A program made the translations under genes and the position numbers. Positions 1-5,240 of a stretch of 6,638 nt of DNA are shown in pieces; the stretch's first letter is position 1; every line of letters begins with the position of its first letter. Under the pieces are notes generated by a model. The model saw nothing but the letters and a program-made list of their open reading frames with translations. It searched no databases and was not told the origin of the DNA. Source of the stretch: a candidate division FCPU426 bacterium (GTDB taxonomy: Bacteria > Oederibacteriota > PGYV01 > Palsa-1178). The stretch lies in NCBI GenBank assembly GCA_003167475.1, contig PMTB01000123.1, positions 1 to 6,638 of the forward strand. The letters run 5' to 3'.

Positions 1-2045
1 CCGAGACCATAGCGTGCGCCTACACTCTCGGCATACAGCACCCGCCCGGCTACCCGCTCCCCACGCTCACGGGAAAGATATTCTCATTTTTAAACACGGC
101 AAATACGGGTTTCAGGGTCAATCTCCAGTCAGCCCTGTTTGGAGCACTGCTTTGCATGATGGTATATTTTATCATACTCGATACGCTGCGTAAAAAAGAC
201 GGTTTACCTGTCTTTGCGGGGCTTGCCTGCGCTGTCGCGGCGCTTGCGCTGGCTTTTTCCTATACGATTTGGAACCAGTCTTTGTCGGCCAAGGGCGGTA
301 TATACGCCCTGAACGGCCTCATGCTGTCGCTTATAATTTACAGCCTCTTTAAATGGGAACGTTCAAAAAAATACCGTTTCTTTTATTTGGCGGTTTTCCT
401 TTACGGGCTTTCGCTGGGCAACCACTGGGAAAGCATGGCCGTGGCATTCCCGGCGCTTATGACTTTTGTGGCGCTTGTGTTCTTAAAGGACAATAATTAT
501 AAGAGCATAACCACGGCCAGGTTCCTCACGGCCCTGGGCTTCGGCCTTATCGGGCCCGCGATATATATATATCTTCTGATAAGGGCGAGGGGCGGCGCCT
601 ACCTTAACTGGGGCGACCCGTCAAGTTTAAAACAGCTCCTGTGGGTTTTGACCCGCGCAGAATACTCGGCGACCGAGAAAGCAAGGGACCTTCATATAAT
701 AATACGGCAGGTAAGCAGGGTGGCACAGCTTGTGGTTTTTGAGTTCAGCTTCGGCGGGCTGGCCGTATTCCTTATCGGCATCAGGGGTTTCCTGAAAACA
801 AACCGGCTGCAGCGGTTCATAATGTTTTCCGTGCTGTTTTTGACCATCATCTGCGGACTGTCGTTTTACTTCAACCTGAAGGAAGACATGATGTGGATAA
901 TGGATGTTTTCATAATTCCCGCTTATATGACCATGGCAATCTTCCTCGGCACAGGCATTAATTACCTGTTCAACTTTGACGAAAAAAACCCGGCGCTGAA
1001 AAACGCGGCAAAGGCCGCGGCTGTCCTTGCGTGCGCCCTGCCGGTTTTCCTGCTTGCTTTAAACTTCAGGAAAGCCGACCAGTCAAAGTACTTTTACTCT
1101 TATGATTACGGTATGAATATGATAAAATCCATGGACTTACCCGGGATTGCCATGCTTGAGGGCGACTACGCGGTGATGCCGCAGATGTATTTTAAGTACG
1201 TGGAAAAAAGGGGCAGCTTCTGCCCCGTGACTACTACATTCCTTTCAGTTCCCTGGAGCGTTAAAAACCTGAAGAACGAGTGCCCCGGGGTGCGCATGAC
1301 CGTAGGCGGGAACGCTCCGATATCGGACAAGATAAGGAATATAGTGGAGAGCAATTATACGGATAACGCGGTCTACGCGTCGGTTTTCAGGAAGGATTTT
1401 GAGGAATACTACCCGCAGGGAAACGCCGCGCTCGTGCCGTACGGCGCGGTGCTGAAACTCACGCTGGACAAAGCGGCCGCTTTGAAGGAAGCCTCTAAAA
1501 AACTGCGGGAACTGACATACCGCGGGCTGCTCGAGGACAGGTCCTATATGAACATAACCACAAGGCTGGGCCTGTCAAATTACTCCAGCCTTTACCTGGA
1601 AACAGGGAACGCGTACGCGGCACTCAATAATAATGCTTTGGCCATGAATTACCTGCAGAAAGCGCTGGCGCTTTCAAACGACCGCACCAGGGCCATATGC
1701 CTTACACACCTGGGAGTGCTGGAATCAAAAACAGGGGATAATAAGCAGGCGCTGGTTTACTATAAGGAAGCGGTAAACCTCGATAATAACATGGTGGAGG
1801 CTTATTCCAATATGGCAGGTATTTATAATACTGATAAGGAATATGACCTGGCCCTCTCCGCCTGCGCGGACGCGATAAAGTCCAACCCGGCTTTTTCAGA
1901 GGCATACAATAATATGGCCATAGCTTACTTCAATAAAGGCATGAAGGACAAGGCCGTGGAAATGATGGAAAAGGCGGTTTCTTTGAGCCCGGGAAATGAA
2001 ATGGCAAAAAGGAACCTGCAGATATTGAAGGGGGAGATAAAGTGA
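1..2045 (+). CDS. DUF2723 (TMEM260-like) GT-C membrane protein with C-terminal TPR repeats, 5'-truncated
   Basis: The reading frame is already open at base 3 and runs 680 codons to TGA at 2043-2045, so the true start lies upstream of the window; the ATG at 156 is internal. Residues are counted from base 3. The N-terminal part carries the DUF2723 signature HPPGYPL (13-19), preceded by a Glu at residue 1 that probably belongs to the conserved acidic loop. Further family landmarks are GNHWES (139-144), NWGDP (202-206) and the soluble-domain block around EGDYAVMPQMY (386-396). About ten hydrophobic segments lie between 42 and 353. The last ~325 residues are soluble and end in four TPRs (about 528-561, 564-597, 598-631, 632-665). 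Known: the eukaryotic relative TMEM260 is a protein O-mannosyltransferase, and GT-C enzymes use lipid-linked sugars on the extracytoplasmic face. Inferred: a periplasm-facing glycosyltransferase with a TPR substrate-binding arm. Its sugar and acceptor are unknown. Family assignment is confident, enzymatic activity less so. Confidence 0.9.
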   Translation, partial: ETIACAYTLGIQHPPGYPLPTLTGKIFSFLNTANTGFRVNLQSALFGALLCMMVYFIILDTLRKKDGLPVFAGLACAVAALALAFSYTIWNQSLSAKGGIYALNGLMLSLIIYSLFKWERSKKYRFFYLAVFLYGLSLGNHWESMAVAFPALMTFVALVFLKDNNYKSITTARFLTALGFGLIGPAIYIYLLIRARGGAYLNWGDPSSLKQLLWVLTRAEYSATEKARDLHIIIRQVSRVAQLVVFEFSFGGLAVFLIGIRGFLKTNRLQRFIMFSVLFLTIICGLSFYFNLKEDMMWIMDVFIIPAYMTMAIFLGTGINYLFNFDEKNPALKNAAKAAAVLACALPVFLLALNFRKADQSKYFYSYDYGMNMIKSMDLPGIAMLEGDYAVMPQMYFKYVEKRGSFCPVTTTFLSVPWSVKNLKNECPGVRMTVGGNAPISDKIRNIVESNYTDNAVYASVFRKDFEEYYPQGNAALVPYGAVLKLTLDKAAALKEASKKLRELTYRGLLEDRSYMNITTRLGLSNYSSLYLETGNAYAALNNNALAMNYLQKALALSNDRTRAICLTHLGVLESKTGDNKQALVYYKEAVNLDNNMVEAYSNMAGIYNTDKEYDLALSACADAIKSNPAFSEAYNNMAIAYFNKGMKDKAVEMMEKAVSLSPGNEMAKRNLQILKGEIK
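561..572 (+). repeat. (AT)6 dinucleotide tract inside the DUF2723 gene
   Basis: Six AT units in a row read in frame as ATA TAT ATA TAT and encode Ile-Tyr-Ile-Tyr within a membrane helix (residues 187-190 counted from base 3). Gain or loss of one unit would shift the frame early in the gene. The tract is short and also fits the local preference for ATA and TAT codons, so it may have no regulatory meaning. Confidence 0.6.
2028..2036 (+). promoter_or_regulatory. Ribosome binding site for the GTG-started glycosyltransferase
   Basis: AAGGGGGAG sits 5 nt before the GTG at 2042, inside the last codons of the upstream gene. This strong Shine-Dalgarno-like run decides the start: GTG at 2042 gives the expected N-terminus (MRILMLSPVFPYPP), while the next in-frame ATG at 2054 would cut off the first beta strand of the Rossmann fold. 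Confidence 0.8.
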
Positions 2046-3208
2046 GGATACTTATGTTGTCCCCGGTTTTTCCTTATCCGCCGGCCGACGGCGACAAGAT
2101 AAGGATATTCAATATCGTAAACCAGCTAAAAAAACAGGGGAAGCATAAGCTGCACCTTGTGACTTTCTGCCGGCCTTTTGAAGAGGCCCTGAAACCGGAA
2201 CTGGAAAAATATTTTGAGACCGTGGATACGGTCGTGCTGGACAAACTGCAGATTATCGGCGGCGCGTTCACGGGAATATTCGGCACCATTCCGCTTAATG
2301 CGGCCGCGTATAATGACGCCCGTATGAAGGACGTTGTAAAAACAGCCTATGAAAAACACCAGCCGGACCTTATTTTCACATATAGGCTCAGGATGGCGCA
2401 GTATGCCGCCGTATATACCGTCCCAAAGGTCATAGATTATGTGGATTCGCTCGCGCTTTTTATGAAAAGAAGCGCGGGCTTCGAAGTCTCCATTTTTAAA
2501 AAGCTGTATTATCTCTTTGACGGCCCGAGGGTCGAAAATTACGAGCGTTCGGTCGCGGCGGATTTTAAAAGCGTATTTATCAACTCCGAGGAGGACGCGC
2601 AATACCTGGGGAATAAAAACATCATAACGGCGGCCAACGGCGCCATGAAGGTCGGAAAGCCCGCGAAGGACCGGCGTAACGGAGTTTACACCGTGGGTTT
2701 TATGGGCAATATGCCCTACGGCCCGAACCGCGAGGCCGTGCGCTGGTTCGTTAAAAATGTATGGAAAAAAACTTTCAATAATGATAAAAATATTAGGTTG
2801 GTAATAGCGGGCCGCGGCGCGGATGTCTTCAAAAGCCTCGCGGGCGACAACATAGAGCTGAAGGATAATGTGAAGGATGTTGAAAAGGAAATAATTTCAT
2901 GGGATTTAAGCGCGGTGCCTGTGCGTTACGGCGCCGGCAGGCAGAACAAGGTCATGGACTGCTGGGCGTGCGGCATACCTGTCATAGCCGCGCCATTCGC
3001 GGCCAAAGGCGTTTACGGAAAAGACGGGTACAATATGATGATCGCTGAAAATAAGGTTGAATTTGCGGAGAAAATAAACCTGCTTAGGGATAAACCCGCA
3101 ATCGGCAGGAAACTGGCAGCCAACGCGAAGGCCACTTTGAATAAATATTTTGACTGGGATAAAACAGGCAGGATCATAAACAAGGCCATTTTAAAAGCGG
3201 CCAAATAA
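2042..3208 (+). CDS. GT-B fold glycosyltransferase, family 4-like, related to stp1-type sugar transferases
   Basis: This 388-residue protein has the length and layout of a GT-B glycosyltransferase and no signal peptide or membrane segment, so it should act at the cytoplasmic face with a nucleotide-sugar donor. The N-terminal domain opens with a Rossmann strand and PYPPADGDKIR (11-21), the hallmark of the PEP-CTERM/EpsH1-associated sugar transferase family (TIGR03087-like). YVDSLALFMKRS (133-144) also matches that family. The C-terminal domain starts near VGFMGNMPYGPN (218-229), then has VIAGRG (254-259) and the donor-site segment GAGRQNKVMDCWACGIPVIA (297-316). In that segment the usual E-A-M-A is D-C-W-A, keeping an acidic residue (D306). 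It starts at GTG and overlaps the upstream stop by 4 nt (GTGA), which implies translational coupling to the DUF2723 gene. A role in assembling a lipid-linked or envelope glycan is inferred. No PEP-CTERM or exosortase gene is visible here, so membership of that system is not supported. The sugar cannot be predicted. Confidence 0.9.
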   Translation: MRILMLSPVFPYPPADGDKIRIFNIVNQLKKQGKHKLHLVTFCRPFEEALKPELEKYFETVDTVVLDKLQIIGGAFTGIFGTIPLNAAAYNDARMKDVVKTAYEKHQPDLIFTYRLRMAQYAAVYTVPKVIDYVDSLALFMKRSAGFEVSIFKKLYYLFDGPRVENYERSVAADFKSVFINSEEDAQYLGNKNIITAANGAMKVGKPAKDRRNGVYTVGFMGNMPYGPNREAVRWFVKNVWKKTFNNDKNIRLVIAGRGADVFKSLAGDNIELKDNVKDVEKEIISWDLSAVPVRYGAGRQNKVMDCWACGIPVIAAPFAAKGVYGKDGYNMMIAENKVEFAEKINLLRDKPAIGRKLAANAKATLNKYFDWDKTGRIINKAILKAAK

Positions 3209-3216
3209 AGGAAAAC

Positions 3217-3222
3217 AGAGGA
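3217..3222 (+). promoter_or_regulatory. Ribosome binding site for the TPR lipoprotein
   Basis: AGAGGA lies 4 nt before the ATG at 3227, within the 18-nt gap after the glycosyltransferase stop. It supports the chosen start, which gives a complete lipoprotein signal peptide. The gap is too short to hold a separate promoter or a hairpin terminator, so the gene is probably co-transcribed with its upstream neighbour. Confidence 0.7.
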
Positions 3223-3226
3223 CAAT

Positions 3227-4330
3227 ATGAAAAAACAGCTTTTAATAACCGCTCTATCCGCGGCATTCATCCTTTCATCGTGCGCGACCCTGAAAAAGGA
3301 GCACGTTGTGGATATACCCAGGACCGTGAACGAGCAGACGAAGATGGAAAATAGCGCGAAAACAGCCTATGACGACGGCGATTACCTGGAGACCATAAGC
3401 CAGTTAAAGGCGCTTTTAAAAAAGAACCCCAAGAGCCCGGTTTACTGGGGACAGTTGGGCAGTTGTTACGCGCAGTTGAACGAGTTCAACTACTCCATCT
3501 TCGCCTACCAGAACTCCATAAAGTATGACCCGAGGAACGTAAAGGCCATGTACAATCTGAGCGTGGTTTATTCGGACAAGGGGAGCAATAAGGAGGCAAA
3601 GCAGGTGCTGGACAAGGCGCTTAAGCTGGACCCGAAAAACCCCCTCCTGCAGGCAAGCCTTGGGAACGTGCTCATAGACGAACAAAAACTTGACAAGGCC
3701 AAGGTCCTGTATGAACGCATAGTGGATGTGAAACCCGATTTTGATATAGCGCATTTTAACCTGGGCGTGATCAATTACCAGGAACGCAACCTTGACGAGG
3801 CCGAAAGGAACTACCTCGACGTGCTCAGGATAAGCCCGAATGATTTTGAGGCCAAGCAAAACCTTTCGGCCATAAGCATTTTAAAGCAGGATTACGCGGC
3901 CGCGGTCAATTACCTAAAAGAAGTCATTGACGCCAACCCGTCGGACGACGTGACCCTGGAAAATGCCTATTACAACCTCGGGGTTGCCTATTTAAGGATG
4001 AAAAAATTCAAGGAATCGCTTGAGGCTTTTGAGACGGCGATAAATATAGAGCCGTGGGATATGGCGGCTTATGTGAACGCGGCCATACTTTCGGAGCAGC
4101 TGGGCTTAAAGGACAAAGCCATCAGGTACTGGAAAAAGTACGACCACCTGCTCCCCGTGAACAAGCGCAAGGAAGAGATGAAAAAAAGGCTTAAAAAAAT
4201 GGGCGCGTCTTCCGATGGAATAGTGTCCGCCGAGGACCTCCCGGCCGAAGATACGAACACCACCGACGCTCAAGCGGATACGGATGCGTCCGGCAACACG
4301 GCGGCACCAGACGCCAAAGCGGCAAAATAG
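3227..4330 (+). CDS. TPR-repeat lipoprotein with acidic low-complexity tail
   Basis: The 367-residue product begins with a lipoprotein signal: MKKQ, a hydrophobic core, then the lipobox LSSC with the lipidated Cys at 19. Ala at +2 is not an inner-membrane retention signal, so outer-membrane anchoring facing the periplasm is likely by the Lol rule known from Proteobacteria. From about residue 37 to 312 there are roughly eight TPRs (near 37-70, 71-104, 105-138, 139-172, 173-206, 207-240, 245-278, 279-312); several keep the NLG...Y...A...A...P pattern, for example YYNLGVAYLRMKKFKESLEAF (248-268). A Lys-rich stretch (313-325) leads to a disordered-looking tail (327-367) rich in Ala, Asp, Thr and Ser. 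TPRs bind peptides or proteins, so a scaffold or adaptor role at the envelope is inferred; no catalytic domain is present. It lies 18 nt after the glycosyltransferase and 3 nt before a second exported TPR gene. The family (TPR) is clear, but the specific function is unknown. Confidence 0.92.
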   Translation: MKKQLLITALSAAFILSSCATLKKEHVVDIPRTVNEQTKMENSAKTAYDDGDYLETISQLKALLKKNPKSPVYWGQLGSCYAQLNEFNYSIFAYQNSIKYDPRNVKAMYNLSVVYSDKGSNKEAKQVLDKALKLDPKNPLLQASLGNVLIDEQKLDKAKVLYERIVDVKPDFDIAHFNLGVINYQERNLDEAERNYLDVLRISPNDFEAKQNLSAISILKQDYAAAVNYLKEVIDANPSDDVTLENAYYNLGVAYLRMKKFKESLEAFETAINIEPWDMAAYVNAAILSEQLGLKDKAIRYWKKYDHLLPVNKRKEEMKKRLKKMGASSDGIVSAEDLPAEDTNTTDAQADTDASGNTAAPDAKAAK

Positions 4331-4333
4331 CCG

Positions 4334-5239
4334 ATGAAAAATATGTTTTTACTGGCAGGCCTGCTGTTTTTTCAGGCTGCCGCGTACGCGGGATTTGAGG
4401 AAGCCTTCGAACAGGGCAGGCAGCTCATGGATAAAGGATCCTATTCCCAGGCGGCCGTGTACCTGCTTACAGCTGAAAAAACCGCGCCTGAAGCGAAGGT
4501 CATGGCGGTCTATATAGACCTTGGGATATGCTACAGGAAACTGGAACAATTTGACGACGCTATTGAGTACTATAAAAAAGCGTCCGCGCTTTCGCCCATG
4601 ATGGCGGATATTTACTACAATATAGGTCTTGCCTACTATTATAAAGGAGTTTTTAAGGGGAATTTAAACGGGAACCTGAACCAGGCTATTGAATTTTACA
4701 AACAGGCCATAAGCGTGTCTCCGAACTATACCGAAGCGTACGGCGGGGAGGCCATGGCGTACAGGGATATGGGTTTTGTCGACAAAGCCATTTCAGTGAT
4801 AAACGAGGGTTTGAAACAGAACCCGGATTACCCGGGCGGTTACTGCATACTGGCCAATTGTTTTTCGGACAAAGGGCTGCAGGAAAGCGCCATAGAAATG
4901 TACAAGCGCGCCATAACGCTCAGGCCCGATTATTATTCCGCGTTTTATAACCTCGGGGTGGTTTACCGCGAGTTGAAGCAATATACGAGCGCCATAGACG
5001 CGTTTAAGCAGGCCCTTAAACTCAACGCGAGCGACCCTGACGCGCACTATAATCTCGGGCAGTGCCTTATGGATGAAGGCGACTATGAGACCGCGCAGGA
5101 CAGTTTTAAGCGGGCGATACAGCTTAACGGTGATTATAAAAAGTCCTATGATTATCTGATCGAATGCCTTGAAAAAAGCGGCGTGCCAAGGGAGGCGGCG
5201 AAATGGAAAGAGATCAGGGTTTCGAGATTCGGGATATGA
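4334..5239 (+). CDS. Secreted (periplasmic) TPR-repeat protein
   Basis: This 301-residue protein has a typical Sec signal peptide (MKN, hydrophobic core, AYA before Gly20) with predicted cleavage after Ala19 and no lipobox Cys. The mature part is almost entirely TPR: a degenerate first copy (about 21-54), then 57-90, 91-131, 132-165, 166-199, 200-233 and 234-267, closed by an amphipathic segment to the C-terminus. The third repeat is 8 residues too long because of a GNLNGNLN tract between its two helices. ATG at 4334 follows the upstream stop by 3 nt, and no convincing Shine-Dalgarno precedes it, so translation probably depends on coupling to the lipoprotein gene. The tandem arrangement with another exported TPR protein between glycosyltransferase genes suggests the two act on the same periplasmic partner; this is inference. 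It has no enzymatic motif. Resemblance to the preceding TPR lipoprotein is at the level of generic TPR consensus, so recent duplication is not indicated. Confidence 0.92.
   Translation: MKNMFLLAGLLFFQAAAYAGFEEAFEQGRQLMDKGSYSQAAVYLLTAEKTAPEAKVMAVYIDLGICYRKLEQFDDAIEYYKKASALSPMMADIYYNIGLAYYYKGVFKGNLNGNLNQAIEFYKQAISVSPNYTEAYGGEAMAYRDMGFVDKAISVINEGLKQNPDYPGGYCILANCFSDKGLQESAIEMYKRAITLRPDYYSAFYNLGVVYRELKQYTSAIDAFKQALKLNASDPDAHYNLGQCLMDEGDYETAQDSFKRAIQLNGDYKKSYDYLIECLEKSGVPREAAKWKEIRVSRFGI
4658..4681 (+). repeat. Tandem 12-bp duplication encoding GNLN-GNLN in a TPR linker
   Basis: Two adjacent 12-bp units, GGGAATTTAAAC and GGGAACCTGAAC, match at 9 of 12 bases. All three differences are synonymous, so both encode Gly-Asn-Leu-Asn (residues 109-116 of the secreted TPR protein). 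Aligning the third TPR to the 34-residue consensus shows exactly 8 extra residues between helices A and B (Gly98 as position 8, Ala118 as position 20, Pro130 as position 32), so this tract accounts for the whole insertion. Confidence 0.75.
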
Positions 5240-5240
5240 T

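Noticed and set aside
1469..1484. Perfect 16-bp palindrome CAAAGCGGCCGCTTTG
   Set aside because: It lies inside coding sequence and encodes DKAAALK in a plausible helix. One such palindrome in several kilobases can arise by chance, and nothing around it suggests an operator or a terminator.
156..2045. ATG at 156 as the true start of the first gene
   Set aside because: The same frame is open back to base 3 and encodes the DUF2723 HPPGYPL motif upstream of this ATG, so 156 is internal and the gene begins outside the window.
2126..2602. 158-codon open frame on the minus strand
   Set aside because: It lies wholly opposite the glycosyltransferase, which has clear family motifs. Its translation shows no recognisable domain, and the frame is explained by codon bias of the real gene.
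2042..3208. Assignment of the locus to an exosortase/PEP-CTERM system from the stp1-like glycosyltransferase
   Set aside because: No exosortase, PEP-CTERM substrate or EpsH-type gene is present in the window. Similarity of one glycosyltransferase is not enough to name the system.
3209..3226. Possible promoter or terminator between the glycosyltransferase and the lipoprotein gene
   Set aside because: The gap is only 18 nt, contains a Shine-Dalgarno, and has no inverted repeat or T-run.
2339..3372. 14-base direct repeat AAAACAGCCTATGA at 2339-2352 and 3359-3372
   Set aside because: Both copies encode K-T-A-Y-(E/D) in two unrelated proteins with no extension of the match on either side, so it looks like a codon-usage coincidence rather than a recombination or attachment site.
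3416..3859. 147-codon open frame on the minus strand
   Set aside because: It is antisense to the TPR lipoprotein, and its apparent periodicity mirrors the TPR repeats of the sense strand.
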